A DNA stretch of 64,000 nt, from contig NZ_CP162414.1 in NCBI RefSeq assembly GCF_040932005.1, positions 1,081,501 through 1,145,500 of the forward strand. The letters run 5' to 3'. The stretch is from Aestuariibius sp. HNIBRBA575 (lineage in GTDB: Bacteria > Pseudomonadota > Alphaproteobacteria > Rhodobacterales > Rhodobacteraceae). The translations under genes and the position numbers were made by a program. The notes below the pieces were generated by a model. It was not told where the DNA came from and made no database searches. It was given only the letters and a program-made list of their open reading frames with translations. Shown one piece after another: positions 54,583-63,958 of the stretch; the stretch's first letter is position 1; each line of letters opens with the position of its first letter.

Positions 54583-54987
54583 TCAGGGCTTGGCAACATG
54601 CCAGACACCGCCGACGCCGTCACCCGTGACCTGACCCGCGGCGCGATCGTTTTTCCAGAAATACAGCGGCGCCCCGTCATAGGCCCATTGCTGGCTGCCA
54701 TCTGCGCGGGTGATGATCGACATTTTACCGGATGCCTCGGCCCCATCCTCCACCATTAGTGGTGGCCAATTCACGGCACAGCCGCCGTTACAGGCCGACA
54801 TGCCCGCACTATCGCTGTCAAACGTATATAGCGACATGCCGTTGGTGTCCGTCAGGATCGTGCCCATGGATGTGCTGGTTTCCAAAACAATCCCGGCCGT
54901 ATGTCCGGCAGCATAGGATTCACAGGCGGTTAGGGTGGCGCCTGCGATCAGGGCAAAGCTCAGCTTGGTTTTCAAAGTGATCGTCAT
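54583..54987 (-). CDS. COG4315-type secreted lipoprotein
   Basis: The protein has 134 residues with a lipobox (A-G-A-T-L-T-A-C) at about residue 22. The mature part shows the two repeats of this family: L-T-D-T-N-G-M-S-L-Y-T-F-D and A-Y-D-G-A-P-L-Y-F-W-K-N-D, plus C-N-G-G-C-A-V-N-W-P-P. The family is common in bacteria; its biochemical role is unknown. It lies just upstream of the sigma/anti-sigma pair and may share its regulation. Confidence 0.88.
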   Translation of the reverse strand: MTITLKTKLSFALIAGATLTACESYAAGHTAGIVLETSTSMGTILTDTNGMSLYTFDSDSAGMSACNGGCAVNWPPLMVEDGAEASGKMSIITRADGSQQWAYDGAPLYFWKNDRAAGQVTGDGVGGVWHVAKP

Positions 54988-55080
54988 GATGGTGTCCTCT
55001 TGGGGCCGATGAACGGCGGTTACAAAGAAGAAACACCTCAGGCCGGGGTTTATTCCCCCGACGATGAAAAATTTTTGAAA

Positions 55081-55521
55081 TTAAAGCGCGCGATCAATGC
55101 GTGTGGACAGATGGATCAGGCTTTCGGTCATTTGAACGCCGTCAATTTCACCGATTTTATCCAATGTTTGATCCAGTTCCAGCGTGGATCGGGTGCCAAC
55201 CTGACAGGCCAAATCGAACCGGCCTGATGTGGCGTGCACTTTTTCAACCTGCGGCATGCGTTGCAATTGCAGCAAAACCGCCGCCTGTGCGGAGGGTGTG
55301 ATCTGTACCAGCACGGTGGCCCGGATCAGCCCGCGCTGTGCTTCGTCACTTAGGCGTAGGGTGTAACCGGCAATCACGCCGGATCGTTCCAATCGATCCA
55401 ACCGCGCCTGAACCGTGGTGCGCGCCAATCCCATTTTGGCGGCCAGTTTGGCGACGGGCATACGGGCATTGGCGGCCAATTGGATCAATAGCTGGCGGTC
55501 TGTTTCATCAAGATCAGTCAT
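55081..55521 (-). CDS. Lrp/AsnC-family transcriptional regulator
   Basis: The protein has about 146 residues (ATG at 55521; another at 55533). The N-terminal helix-turn-helix is D-E-T-D-R-Q-L-L-I-Q-L-A-A-N-A-R and V-A-K-L-A-A-K-M-G-L-A-R-T-T-V-Q-A-R. The C-terminal half is the RAM ligand-binding domain with V-L-V-Q-I-T-P. It is divergent from the amino-acid decarboxylase gene and probably controls it in response to an amino acid. Confidence 0.92.
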   Translation of the reverse strand: MTDLDETDRQLLIQLAANARMPVAKLAAKMGLARTTVQARLDRLERSGVIAGYTLRLSDEAQRGLIRATVLVQITPSAQAAVLLQLQRMPQVEKVHATSGRFDLACQVGTRSTLELDQTLDKIGEIDGVQMTESLIHLSTRIDRAL

Positions 55522-55567
55522 GTTGCCCGTCATATCGTCATTTTGCTAAGAATGGGAGTCAATTTGC

Positions 55568-55589
55568 GCAATGTGCCGCAACACATTGC
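55568..55589. promoter_or_regulatory. Inverted repeat between the Lrp and decarboxylase genes
   Basis: Perfect 8-base arms GCAATGTG and CACATTGC around CCGCAA lie about 40 bases upstream of the decarboxylase start. Lrp-type proteins bind this kind of site in the shared promoter region. Confidence 0.5.
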
Positions 55590-55628
55590 CATCCATCGTT
55601 GCTAGCGTGGCATAAAGGAGAGCGCAAT

Positions 55629-56750
55629 ATGCTGCAACGACCAGAGCCTTATTTGGATCCTGTTTCATATCTTATGAAACACAATCCCGAATTGCCGGTG
55701 CATTTTTTCGCCGTGGATGCGTTGCGGGAACGGTTGGGGGCATTCCTATCGGGGTTTCCCGGTCTGGTGACATATGCAGTCAAAGCCAACCCATCGGATG
55801 AGGTGCTGACCCATCTAGTGGATGGGGGGCTGGCCGGGTTTGATGTGGCGTCACCCGAAGAAATCGCTTTGGTTCAAAGCATCGGGCCGCAATCTGATTT
55901 ACACTATAACAACCCGGTGCGAACCGAACGTGAAATCCAAGCGGGGTTGCGCGCTGGCGTGCGCAGCTGGTCGGTGGATGATGCCAGTGAACTGGATAAA
56001 TTGATCAGACAGGGCATCGGCGCGGATCACGAAGTGTCTGTGCGATTTAAGTTGCCTGTCGCGGGCGCGCATTACAATTTTGGCGAAAAATTCGGTGCCA
56101 CCGAAACAGAGGCCGCAGCGCTGTTGCAGCGGGTCGCGCGGGCAGGGTTCAGGACGGCATTGACGTTTCATGTGGGCACGCAATGCGGTGACCCACAGGC
56201 CTATGCCACCTATATCGCGGCCGCGATCAACATCGCCAAAGCAGCGCGCGTTTCGATAAAACGCCTGAATGTCGGCGGTGGGTTTCCATCGGTTCGCACG
56301 GGCCAAGGGCTCAATCTGCAAAAGTATTTTGAGGTGATCCATGCTGCGGTTTCTGGGTTTGAAACCCGTCCGGACCTGATCTGTGAACCGGGGCGTGGAT
56401 TGGTGGCGGATGCGTTTTCATACGGCGTTTGTGTGAAATCCGTCCGCGCAGGGCGCGTCTATTTGAATGACGGTATTTATGGTGGCCTATCGGAATTTCC
56501 ATCGATGGTCATTCCAGATTTTCGGGTGCTGGGCCCTGACCACGAAAGAAACGGAAAAACCTCTGAAATGGTCGTGTTTGGACCGACCTGTGACAGTCTG
56601 GATCAATTGCCACACAGCCTGCATTTGCCCGATGATCTGTGCGAAGGGGACTGGATTTTGTTCCGGTCCATGGGCGCCTATCTGACTGGCGTGACAACGC
56701 GTTTTAACGGGTATGGCAACCGCGAAACGGTCCAGGTTCGCAGGCTCTGA
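55629..56750 (+). CDS. Type III PLP-dependent decarboxylase (ornithine/lysine type)
   Basis: The protein has 373 residues from the ATG at 55629, behind AAAGGAG. The PLP lysine sits in T-Y-A-V-K-A-N-P near residue 44. Further marks are H-V-G-T-Q-C-G-D-P, N-V-G-G-G-F-P-S, E-P-G-R and the catalytic-cysteine loop F-G-P-T-C-D-S-L-D. This is the eukaryotic-like alanine-racemase-fold ornithine decarboxylase group. It would make putrescine (or cadaverine). The neighbouring Lrp gene suggests amino-acid control. Confidence 0.92.
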   Translation: MLQRPEPYLDPVSYLMKHNPELPVHFFAVDALRERLGAFLSGFPGLVTYAVKANPSDEVLTHLVDGGLAGFDVASPEEIALVQSIGPQSDLHYNNPVRTEREIQAGLRAGVRSWSVDDASELDKLIRQGIGADHEVSVRFKLPVAGAHYNFGEKFGATETEAAALLQRVARAGFRTALTFHVGTQCGDPQAYATYIAAAINIAKAARVSIKRLNVGGGFPSVRTGQGLNLQKYFEVIHAAVSGFETRPDLICEPGRGLVADAFSYGVCVKSVRAGRVYLNDGIYGGLSEFPSMVIPDFRVLGPDHERNGKTSEMVVFGPTCDSLDQLPHSLHLPDDLCEGDWILFRSMGAYLTGVTTRFNGYGNRETVQVRRL

Positions 56751-56751
56751 G

Positions 56752-56783
56752 GACAAAGGCCCGGATCAAACCGAGCCTTTGTC
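56752..56783. terminator. Hairpin between convergent decarboxylase and choV genes
   Basis: GACAAAGGC (56752-56760) pairs with GCCTTTGTC (56775-56783), with further CGG/CCG pairing inside. It lies directly after the decarboxylase stop and close to the choV stop. No long T-run follows. Confidence 0.55.
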
Positions 56784-56793
56784 ATGTGATCCG

Positions 56794-57834
56794 CTAGCTG
56801 CCCAGTCGATCCAACACGGCCTGCGCGGTGATGTTGCCAATGGATTTCCCGTTTTCGACGACGTTGAGTGCGGCGTTGGATTTCAACAATTCCATCAGCT
56901 CTTTGACCGGCATTTCAACGTCAATATCGGGCCCATCTGTCGGCCCCGCCTGCATGACATCACGGGCAGTCAAAACCCCAAGCGGGTTCATATGAGCCAC
57001 AAAATCAGTGACATATTCATCAACTGGATTGTTGATAATGTCGCGTGGTGTGCCCAATTGCACGATCCGCCCACCTTCTAGGATGGCGATGCGATTGCCC
57101 AGCTTGAACGCTTCGTCCAGATCGTGGGACACAAAGATAATCGTGCGTTTCAGGCGGTCCTGTAGTTCCAGCAATTCGTCTTGCAGGCGCGCGCGGATTA
57201 ACGGGTCAAGCGCCGAAAACGGTTCATCCATCAACAAAATGGGCGCCTGCGTGGCAAAGGCCCGGGCCAGCCCAACCCGTTGCTGCATCCCGCCGGACAA
57301 TTCGCCAACCTTGCGATCCGCCCAATCGGCCAGACCCACCAATTCCAGCTGTTCGTCGATTTTCTGACGGCGTTCCACTTTGTTCATGCCTGCCAGTTCC
57401 AGACCCAGCCCCACATTGTCGCGCACATTGCGCCAAGGCAGCAGGCCGAATTGCTGAAACACCATGGCCACACATTCGCGGCGCAACCGGCGCAATTCTT
57501 CGCTGGAACAGGTTTCAGGATTGGCTGACCAATTGCCGTCATTCACCGTCACCGCGCCGCGCACAACCGGGTTCAACCCGTTCACCGAGCGCAGCAATGT
57601 GGATTTACCGGACCCGGACAGGCCCATCAAAACCAGAATTTCACCATGATCGACCTCAAGTGAACAATCATGCACACCCAGCACCTGATTGGTTCTGGAT
57701 TGAATTTCGGTGCGATCCAGCCCTTCATCCATCAACGGCAGCGCCTTTTGCGGGGCATTGCCAAACACGATGGACACGTTGTCGAAAATGACGGCTTTGT
57801 CTTTGTTGTTCGGGGTTTTGTTATCTGTGCTCAT
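56794..57834 (-). CDS. choV: Choline ABC transporter ATP-binding protein
   Basis: The protein has about 346 residues from the ATG at 57834. Walker A G-L-S-G-S-G-K-S-T, signature L-S-G-G-M-Q-Q-R-V-G, Walker B I-L-L-M-D-E-P-F-S-A-L-D and the H-loop S-H-D-L are clear. Length and sequence match ChoV/OpuAA-type importers, with a C-terminal CBS-like tail. It is the third gene of choXWV and begins one base after the choW stop. It powers uptake of choline for betaine synthesis. Confidence 0.95.
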   Translation of the reverse strand: MSTDNKTPNNKDKAVIFDNVSIVFGNAPQKALPLMDEGLDRTEIQSRTNQVLGVHDCSLEVDHGEILVLMGLSGSGKSTLLRSVNGLNPVVRGAVTVNDGNWSANPETCSSEELRRLRRECVAMVFQQFGLLPWRNVRDNVGLGLELAGMNKVERRQKIDEQLELVGLADWADRKVGELSGGMQQRVGLARAFATQAPILLMDEPFSALDPLIRARLQDELLELQDRLKRTIIFVSHDLDEAFKLGNRIAILEGGRIVQLGTPRDIINNPVDEYVTDFVAHMNPLGVLTARDVMQAGPTDGPDIDVEMPVKELMELLKSNAALNVVENGKSIGNITAQAVLDRLGS

Positions 57835-57835
57835 C

Positions 57836-58669
57836 TTAACGCTCCACCCGCAGCATTCGGTCCAGAACAATCGCCACGACGACAATCACCAGCCCGCTTT
57901 CGAAACCTTTGGCTGCGTTCACCTGTTGCAGGGCCCGCACCACCGGAACGCCCAAACCGTCCGCGCCAACCAGACCTGCGATCACCACCATCGACAGCGA
58001 CAGCATGATGGTCTGGTTCAGCCCGGTCATGATCTGGGGCAGGGCGTAGGGCAGCTCCACTTTCAGCAGTTTCTGACGGGGTGTTGCGCCGAAACTTTCG
58101 GCGGCTTCCAGCAACGCTTTGGGGGTGGATGACACGCCCAAATGGGTCAACCGGATCGGGGCCGGGATCACAAAGATCACCGATGCCACCAGTCCGGGCA
58201 CCATGCCGATGCCGAAAAAAACAATCATAGGAATGAGATAGACGAATGTGGGCAGGGTCTGCATCAGATCCAGCACTGGGCTGATATATTGGTACAGTTT
58301 CGGGCGATGCGCCGCGGCAATCCCAATGGGCACCCCAATCGCCATACAGGTGATGCAGGCAAACAGGATCAGCGTCAGGCTTTCCATGGTTTCTTCCCAA
58401 TAGCCTTGGTTGACCACGTACAGAAACCCAAGCCCGACCAGAATGCAGGTTTTCCAACGCCGTTGCAGCACCCAAGTCAGCGCCATAAAGAGCGCGATAA
58501 CAATCAGGGGATGCGGATATTGCAGCGCGGCCAACACGCCTTCGATGAGCCAGTTCAGACTGTCCTCAACACCGTCAAAAAACCATTGCGCATTGTCACG
58601 CAGCCATTCAAAGCCGATTTTAGCGGTTTTCCCAACCGGGATTTTTTCGTCTGTTAGCCAGCTCAGCAT
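57836..58669 (-). CDS. choW: Choline ABC transporter permease
   Basis: The protein has about 277 residues from the ATG at 58669. The N-terminus is amphipathic, followed by helices from about 45 and a permease core with the EAA-type loop E-A-A-E-S-F-G-A-T-P-R-Q-K-L-L-K. This suits ChoW/ProW-type permeases. The frame extends to 58726, but that crosses the hairpin after choX. It forms the membrane channel with choV. Confidence 0.94.
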   Translation of the reverse strand: MLSWLTDEKIPVGKTAKIGFEWLRDNAQWFFDGVEDSLNWLIEGVLAALQYPHPLIVIALFMALTWVLQRRWKTCILVGLGFLYVVNQGYWEETMESLTLILFACITCMAIGVPIGIAAAHRPKLYQYISPVLDLMQTLPTFVYLIPMIVFFGIGMVPGLVASVIFVIPAPIRLTHLGVSSTPKALLEAAESFGATPRQKLLKVELPYALPQIMTGLNQTIMLSLSMVVIAGLVGADGLGVPVVRALQQVNAAKGFESGLVIVVVAIVLDRMLRVER

Positions 58670-58697
58670 CCGTGTCTTCTCCTGTCGTGCATAAAAC

Positions 58698-58724
58698 GAC
58701 GCCCCGGCCAAAGGTCGGGGCGTC
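58698..58724 (-). terminator. Hairpin between choX and choW (attenuator or mRNA stabiliser)
   Basis: GACGCCCCGGCC-AAA-GGTCGGGGCGTC, a 12-pair stem with one G-T pair and a 3-base loop. It lies 20 bases after the choX stop and before choW. Hairpins here typically keep the binding-protein message more abundant than the downstream genes. Confidence 0.7.
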
Positions 58725-58744
58725 ATCGTGTTAGTGCAGGGGGG

Positions 58745-59668
58745 TTAGTTGGCCAACGCAGCCTTGACGGCTTCAACGGCGTCACCGCCATCCAGTGTTG
58801 TCACACCATCCAACCAAGCCATGTAGGCGTCTGGGTTTGCGGACAGCCAAACCTTGGCGGCATCGTCGGCATCTTCGCCGTCATCCAGAATGGCGGCCAT
58901 GATTTCGTTTTCCATCGCCAAGGAGAATTCCAGGTTCATCAACAGTTTGCCAACATTCGGACATTCTGCCGCGTAACCTGCACGGGTGTTTGTGTCGACC
59001 ACAGCACCACCAAAGTTAGGACCAAAGAAATCGTCGCCACCTGACAGGTAACCCATGTCAAAATTGGCGTTCATTGGGTGGGGTTCCCAGCCCAGGAACA
59101 CAATCGGTTCGTCGCGCGATGAATTCCGCTCAACCTGAGCCAGCATGCCTTGCTCAGAGCTTTCGACAACTTCGAACCCGTCCAGACCAAAGGCGCCGCC
59201 ATCGATCATGTCTTGGATCAAACGGTTGCCGTCATTGCCCGGCTCGATGCCATAGATCGATCCGTCCAGCGCATCCGCGTGAGCTGCAATATCTGCAAAG
59301 TCGGAAATGCCCAGATCCATCGCCGCTTTGTTGACGGCCAATGTGTATTTTGCGCCTTCCAGATTGGTGCGCACCACGTCAACGGTGCCTGCTTCGCGGT
59401 AGGGGGCGATGTCGGCTTCCATTGTGGGCATCCAGTTGCCAAGGAAAACGTCAACGTCCCCTTCGGCCAGTGAAATATATGTCACTGGAACGGACAGCAC
59501 TTTGACATCTGTTTCATAGCCCAACGCGTCCAACACAACTGCGGTCGCAGCAGTGGTCGCGGTGATGTCAGTCCACCCTACGTCAGAAAACGTGACAGAG
59601 CCACAATCCGCGGCGGCGGCAGTGCCGGCGCAAATGGCCAGTACGGACAATGTTGATTTCAGTTTCAT
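58745..59668 (-). CDS. choX: Choline-binding periplasmic protein
   Basis: The protein has 307 residues with a signal peptide (about 1-19, ending A-A-A). The mature part begins with C-G-S-V-T-F-S-D-V-G-W-T-D-I-T and contains L-G-N-W-M-P-T-M and F-L-G-W-E-P-H-P-M, the aromatic ligand box of ChoX/ProX-like proteins. It delivers choline to ChoWV. It is transcribed first in the operon, from the region shared with betI. Confidence 0.95.
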   Translation of the reverse strand: MKLKSTLSVLAICAGTAAAADCGSVTFSDVGWTDITATTAATAVVLDALGYETDVKVLSVPVTYISLAEGDVDVFLGNWMPTMEADIAPYREAGTVDVVRTNLEGAKYTLAVNKAAMDLGISDFADIAAHADALDGSIYGIEPGNDGNRLIQDMIDGGAFGLDGFEVVESSEQGMLAQVERNSSRDEPIVFLGWEPHPMNANFDMGYLSGGDDFFGPNFGGAVVDTNTRAGYAAECPNVGKLLMNLEFSLAMENEIMAAILDDGEDADDAAKVWLSANPDAYMAWLDGVTTLDGGDAVEAVKAALAN

Positions 59669-59709
59669 TCAGGCGTCTCCCGGTTGTTGTCAGTTCGATA
59701 TTTTTCTTG

Positions 59710-59723
59710 ATTGACGAGTCAAT
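59710..59723. promoter_or_regulatory. Probable BetI operator
   Basis: ATTGAC-GA-GTCAAT, perfect 6-base arms, lies between choX (minus) and betI (plus). Betaine regulators bind short AT-rich palindromes in the shared promoter of bet and cho genes. The site could control both directions. Confidence 0.6.
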
Positions 59724-59766
59724 AAAGAACGATCTACGGTTTTTTAGCAAGTTTTTTGAGGATTAA

Positions 59767-60342
59767 ATGCCAAAGATCGGGATGGAGCCTATCAGACGGG
59801 ATGCTCTGGTAAAGGCCACAATTGCAGAAGTTGGAGCGGCGGGGTCATTGGATGTGACCGTGGCACGCATTGCCAAACGCGCCGGCATGTCCAGCGCGCT
59901 GGCGCATCACTATTTTGGCGGCAAAGAACAGATTTTTTACGCAGCGATGCGGCGAATTCTGCGTGATTTTCAAGTGGTTGTCCTTGAGCATTATAAGGGC
60001 ATTCGCACACCACATGACCGATTGCGCGCCATTTTGAACGCCTGCTTTGCGCCCGAATGTTTTGACGCTGCCACAGTGACGGCATGGATGACATTCTATG
60101 CCCAAGCTCAGACATCAGACCCCGCACGCCGGTTGCTGCAGCTATACCAGGCCCGGCTTCATTCGAATTTGGTCTATGCGCTGCGACCGCTAACCAACGA
60201 CGCTGATTCTATCGCCGATGGGGTCGGGTCGATGATTGATGGCTTCTATCTTAGGGCCGCAATCGCCGAAGGAGATCTGGCCCAAAGCATCCCAGCACAG
60301 ATTGAATCCTTGATTGCCCATAAATTATCGCTGGGGGCGTGA
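59767..60342 (+). CDS. betI: TetR-family choline-responsive repressor BetI
   Basis: The protein has 191 residues. The start P-K-I-G-M-E-P-I-R-R-D-A-L-V-K-A-T is characteristic of BetI. The helix-turn-helix is V-A-R-I-A-K-R-A-G-M-S-S-A-L-A-H-H-Y-F near residues 30-48. It represses bet and cho genes until choline is present. The palindrome at 59710 is its likely site. Confidence 0.94.
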   Translation: MPKIGMEPIRRDALVKATIAEVGAAGSLDVTVARIAKRAGMSSALAHHYFGGKEQIFYAAMRRILRDFQVVVLEHYKGIRTPHDRLRAILNACFAPECFDAATVTAWMTFYAQAQTSDPARRLLQLYQARLHSNLVYALRPLTNDADSIADGVGSMIDGFYLRAAIAEGDLAQSIPAQIESLIAHKLSLGA

Positions 60343-60467
60343 TGGATAAACATCTCTCGCTTTGCACCGCATCTGAGCGGTTGATGAGCAACCTCATGAA
60401 CACCCGAACACCCAACTCACATCGTTTCCCGCGCGACCACGGCGTCGCAATGAAAGTTAAGCCATGA
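60342..60467 (+). CDS. Possible short ORF filling the betI-betB gap
   Basis: A 41-residue frame starts at an ATG that overlaps the betI stop (TGATG) and stops at a TGA overlapping the betB start (ATGA). The double coupling is striking, but the translation, polar with several M, H and R residues, has no recognisable feature. It could be a chance frame or a translational relay that keeps betI and betB expression linked. Confidence 0.25.
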   Translation: MDKHLSLCTASERLMSNLMNTRTPNSHRFPRDHGVAMKVKP

Positions 60468-61921
60468 TCCCGAATGCAAAACCAACCGCCAGCCACTTTA
60501 TTAATGGCGCTTATGTCGAAGATAAAACCGGCGCGCCTATCGACGTTATCTATGCCGCGACCGGTGAATTGGTCGCACAAGTGCATGAAGCCACCGAAGC
60601 CTTGGTGGATTCTGCGCTGGACGCCGCCACAGCCGCCCAGAAAATCTGGGCCGCAATGACAGGCACCGAACGCGGTCGCATTCTGCGCCGCGCGGCGGAC
60701 ATCATGCGCGAACGCAACCGTGACTTGTCTGTGTTGGAAACCATCGATACCGGCAAACCGTTGCAAGAAACATTGGTGGCCGATGCCACATCCGGCGCCG
60801 ATGCGCTGGAATATTTCGGTGGGTTGGCTGCGTCTTTGACCGGTGAACACATCGATCTGGGGGGCGACTTTGTTTATACGCGCCGCGAACCTCTGGGCGT
60901 TGTGGTTGGGATCGGCGCGTGGAACTACCCCACGCAAATCTGCTGTTGGAAAGCTGCGCCCGCCTTGGCTTGCGGCAATGCGATTGTGTTTAAACCCTCT
61001 GAGGAAACGCCGCTCTGTGCGTTGCAAGTCGCTGAAATCCTGACAGAAGCTGGCGCGCCTGCCGGGTTGATCAATATTGTTCAGGGACGCGGAGCCGTTG
61101 GCGCCAAACTGGTGACCGACGCCCGTGTGGCCAAGGTTTCACTGACAGGGTCAGTGCCAACCGGGCGCAAAGTCGCCGCCGCCGCCGCTGAGGGCCTAAA
61201 ACATGTCACAATGGAGCTGGGCGGCAAATCCCCTTTGGTCATTTTTGACGACGCAGATTTGGACGATGCCGTATCAGGGGCGATCAACGGCAATTTCTAT
61301 TCCTCCGGTCAGGTCTGTTCGAACGGCACGCGGGTTTTCGTTCAAAAAGGGATCAAAGAAGCGTTCCTGACCCGTTTGGCGGACCGTCTGAAAGGGGCCG
61401 TTATAGGCGATCCACTGGATGAAAACGTAAATTTTGGACCAATGGTCAGTGCGCGCCAATTGGACATCGTCAAAACCTACATCGCCAAAGGCCAAGCCGA
61501 AGGCGCGCGTTTGGTGGCCGGTGGCAATTGCCCTGATGGTGCTGGGAATTTCATCGAGCCAACCGTGTTTGCCGATGTGAGCGACGATATGACGATCGCA
61601 CGCGAAGAAATCTTTGGTCCGGTGATGGCTGTGCTGGATTTTGACACCGAAGCAGAAGCTTTGGCGCGCGCAAATGACACGGAATTTGGTCTGGCCGCGG
61701 GTGTCTTTACCCGTGATATCCACCGCGCCCATCGCATGGTGGCAGGGTTCGAAGCCGGTACTTGCTACATCAATTCCTACAATGACGCCCCGGTAGAGGC
61801 GCCTTTCGGGGGTTCCAAACTGTCGGGTATTGGACGCGAAAACTCCAAGGCGGCGATCAACCACTATTCGGAATTGAAAACCGTTTATGTGGGCATGGGC
61901 AAAGTCGAAGCTGCGTTCTGA
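60464..61921 (+). CDS. betB: Betaine aldehyde dehydrogenase
   Basis: The protein has 485 residues. The ALDH signature M-E-L-G-G-K-S-P carries the general-base E, and S-G-Q-V-C-S-N-G-T the catalytic cysteine. NAD-binding residues and [13 protein letters not shown] match BetB. It oxidises betaine aldehyde to glycine betaine, the second step of osmoprotectant synthesis, or of methyl-group use when betaine is catabolised. It is followed by betA after 60 bases. Confidence 0.96.
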   Translation: MIPNAKPTASHFINGAYVEDKTGAPIDVIYAATGELVAQVHEATEALVDSALDAATAAQKIWAAMTGTERGRILRRAADIMRERNRDLSVLETIDTGKPLQETLVADATSGADALEYFGGLAASLTGEHIDLGGDFVYTRREPLGVVVGIGAWNYPTQICCWKAAPALACGNAIVFKPSEETPLCALQVAEILTEAGAPAGLINIVQGRGAVGAKLVTDARVAKVSLTGSVPTGRKVAAAAAEGLKHVTMELGGKSPLVIFDDADLDDAVSGAINGNFYSSGQVCSNGTRVFVQKGIKEAFLTRLADRLKGAVIGDPLDENVNFGPMVSARQLDIVKTYIAKGQAEGARLVAGGNCPDGAGNFIEPTVFADVSDDMTIAREEIFGPVMAVLDFDTEAEALARANDTEFGLAAGVFTRDIHRAHRMVAGFEAGTCYINSYNDAPVEAPFGGSKLSGIGRENSKAAINHYSELKTVYVGMGKVEAAF

Positions 61922-61981
61922 TTGAAAAAATACAAACGAACCCGATATTTTCGGGGTTCCAAACCGAGTAAAGGTTGAAAA

Positions 61982-63622
61982 ATGGAAAGTGACTACGTCA
62001 TCGTTGGCGCAGGCTCTGCGGGCTGCGCCTTGGCTTATCGTTTGGCTGAGGCCGGAAAATCTGTCATATTGATTGAATTCGGTGGCTCTGATTTAGGGCC
62101 GTTCATTCAGATGCCGGCGGCTTTGTCTTATCCGATGAACATGCCATTATATGATTGGGGATTTCAGTCCGAACCAGAGCCAAATCTGGGCAATCGGCGG
62201 CTGGCGACCCCGCGCGGCAAAGTTGTTGGGGGATCGTCATCCATCAACGGCATGATCTTTGTGCGGGGCAACGCACAGGATTACGAACATTGGGCAGAAA
62301 GTGGCGCCAAAGGGTGGTCCTATCGGGATGTGTTGCCCTATTTTAAGCGGATGGAGACCTGGCATGGTGGAACATCCGAATATCGGGGCAAAAACGGCCC
62401 CCTGCATGTGACGCGCGGCCCTGGTAACAACCCACTGACCAAGGCATTTCGCAAGGCCGGTGTCCAAGCCGGTTATGACGATACCGAGGATTATAACGGC
62501 CATCAACAAGAGGGTTTTGGCCCCTATGATATGACCGTTTACAAAGGTCGGCGCTGGTCGACGGCCAATGCCTATCTGCGCCCCGCCAAGGATATGGGGG
62601 TCAAGGTCGTGCGTGGCTTGGCGCAACGTGTCATCATCAAAGACAAAGTCGCCACCGGTGTTGAAATTCTGCAAGGTGGCCAAACTCAGATCATCTCAGC
62701 GAGATCAGAGGTGATCCTGTCAGCTTCGGCGATTAACTCTCCGAAATTGTTGATGCTTTCCGGGATTGGCCCAGCGGAACATCTGCGGGAACATGGCATT
62801 GAGGTTGTCGCTGATCGCGCTGGCGTTGGCAAAAATCTACAAGACCACCTTGAACTTTATGTTCAATACAATGCGACCAAACCGGTTTCCCTTTATAAAT
62901 ATTGGTCGCTGCTGGGCAAAGCCTATGTCGGGGCGCGTTGGTTGTTTACAAAAACGGGCATCGGGGCCTCAAATCAGTTTGAAATGGCGGGGTTTATCCG
63001 TTCCAAATCCGGGGTAAAATACCCAGATATTCAGTTCCATTTTTTGCCAATTGCGGTGCGATATGATGGAAAAACAGCGGCAAGCGGGCATGGTTTTCAG
63101 GCGCATGTAGGCCCGATGCGGTCAGTTTCACGGGGTGAAATCACCCTGAAATCCAACAACCCAACCCAAGCGCCGCGGATCTTCTTTAACTATATGTCCG
63201 ACCCATCCGACTGGGAAGATTTTCGAACATGTATCCGGCATACCCGAGAAATCATTGGGCAAAATGCCTTTGATCAATTCCGCGGTGATGAAATTCAACC
63301 CGGTGCAATGGCGCAATCTGATGCGGCATTGGATGATGTCATTCGTGAACATGCAGAAAGCGCGTTTCATCCCTGTGGCACCTGTCGCATGGGGGCGGCG
63401 GATGACGCGACTCCTGTCGTCGATCCAGAAGCCCGCGTGATTGGCGTATCTGGATTGCGGGTCGCTGACAGCTCTATTTTTCCGCGCATTACCAACGGCA
63501 ATCTAAACGCGCCGTCGATTATGACCGGTGAAAAAGTTGCGGATCATATTCTGGGTCGGTCCTTACCCCCTGAGGATTTGCAAGCGTGGCAGCATCCGGA
63601 TTGGGAATCGAAACAGAGATAA
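61982..63622 (+). CDS. betA: Choline dehydrogenase
   Basis: The protein has 546 residues, GMC oxidoreductase family. The FAD motif [10 protein letters not shown] lies at about 8-17, followed by [10 protein letters not shown] and, near the end, [12 protein letters not shown] with the catalytic histidine. It oxidises choline to betaine aldehyde at the membrane. There is no betC (choline sulfatase) gene in this operon, unlike in some relatives. Confidence 0.96.
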   Translation: MESDYVIVGAGSAGCALAYRLAEAGKSVILIEFGGSDLGPFIQMPAALSYPMNMPLYDWGFQSEPEPNLGNRRLATPRGKVVGGSSSINGMIFVRGNAQDYEHWAESGAKGWSYRDVLPYFKRMETWHGGTSEYRGKNGPLHVTRGPGNNPLTKAFRKAGVQAGYDDTEDYNGHQQEGFGPYDMTVYKGRRWSTANAYLRPAKDMGVKVVRGLAQRVIIKDKVATGVEILQGGQTQIISARSEVILSASAINSPKLLMLSGIGPAEHLREHGIEVVADRAGVGKNLQDHLELYVQYNATKPVSLYKYWSLLGKAYVGARWLFTKTGIGASNQFEMAGFIRSKSGVKYPDIQFHFLPIAVRYDGKTAASGHGFQAHVGPMRSVSRGEITLKSNNPTQAPRIFFNYMSDPSDWEDFRTCIRHTREIIGQNAFDQFRGDEIQPGAMAQSDAALDDVIREHAESAFHPCGTCRMGAADDATPVVDPEARVIGVSGLRVADSSIFPRITNGNLNAPSIMTGEKVADHILGRSLPPEDLQAWQHPDWESKQR

Positions 63623-63712
63623 TGATGTGGAAATAGGATTGGTTTGATCCGGGTCAATGTGCGGCGGGGTGCTGAGGGCTAGCCTGATGGTGAGCAACAT
63701 GAGGAGAGAAAA

Positions 63713-63958
63713 ATGTCTCACACCCCACATGAACTGGCAGAAGAATTTCCAGATCATATTGAGCAAATGCACGCGTTAAAGGTCGGTGATGCGCATTTCG
63801 CATCGCTGGCGGATAAATATCATGAACTGAACCGGGCGGTGCATCGTGCCGAAACCAATGTTGAGCCGACAGATGATGCGCATATGGCCGAATTGCGCAA
63901 AGAGCGCTTGGGCCTGAAAGACGAAATTTGGTCATTGCTCAGCAAAACTGACGCGTAA
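63713..63958 (+). CDS. DUF465 (YdcH-like) small protein
   Basis: The protein has 81 residues, almost wholly helical: H-E-L-A-E-E-F-P-D at the start, then D-K-Y-H-E-L-N-R-A-V-H-R-A-E and L-K-D-E-I-W-S-L-L near the end. This is the DUF465 coiled-coil family, common in proteobacteria and of unknown function. AGGAGAG precedes the ATG. It is separate from the bet operon. Confidence 0.88.
   Translation: MSHTPHELAEEFPDHIEQMHALKVGDAHFASLADKYHELNRAVHRAETNVEPTDDAHMAELRKERLGLKDEIWSLLSKTDA

Noticed and set aside
59074..59473. Plus-strand frames inside choX
   Set aside because: They are antisense to a clear periplasmic binding protein.
61936..61960. Hairpin GAACCCGA ... TCGGGGTTC between betB and betA
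   Set aside because: It is imperfect with a bulge and has no T-run. It may be a weak attenuator but is too uncertain to annotate.
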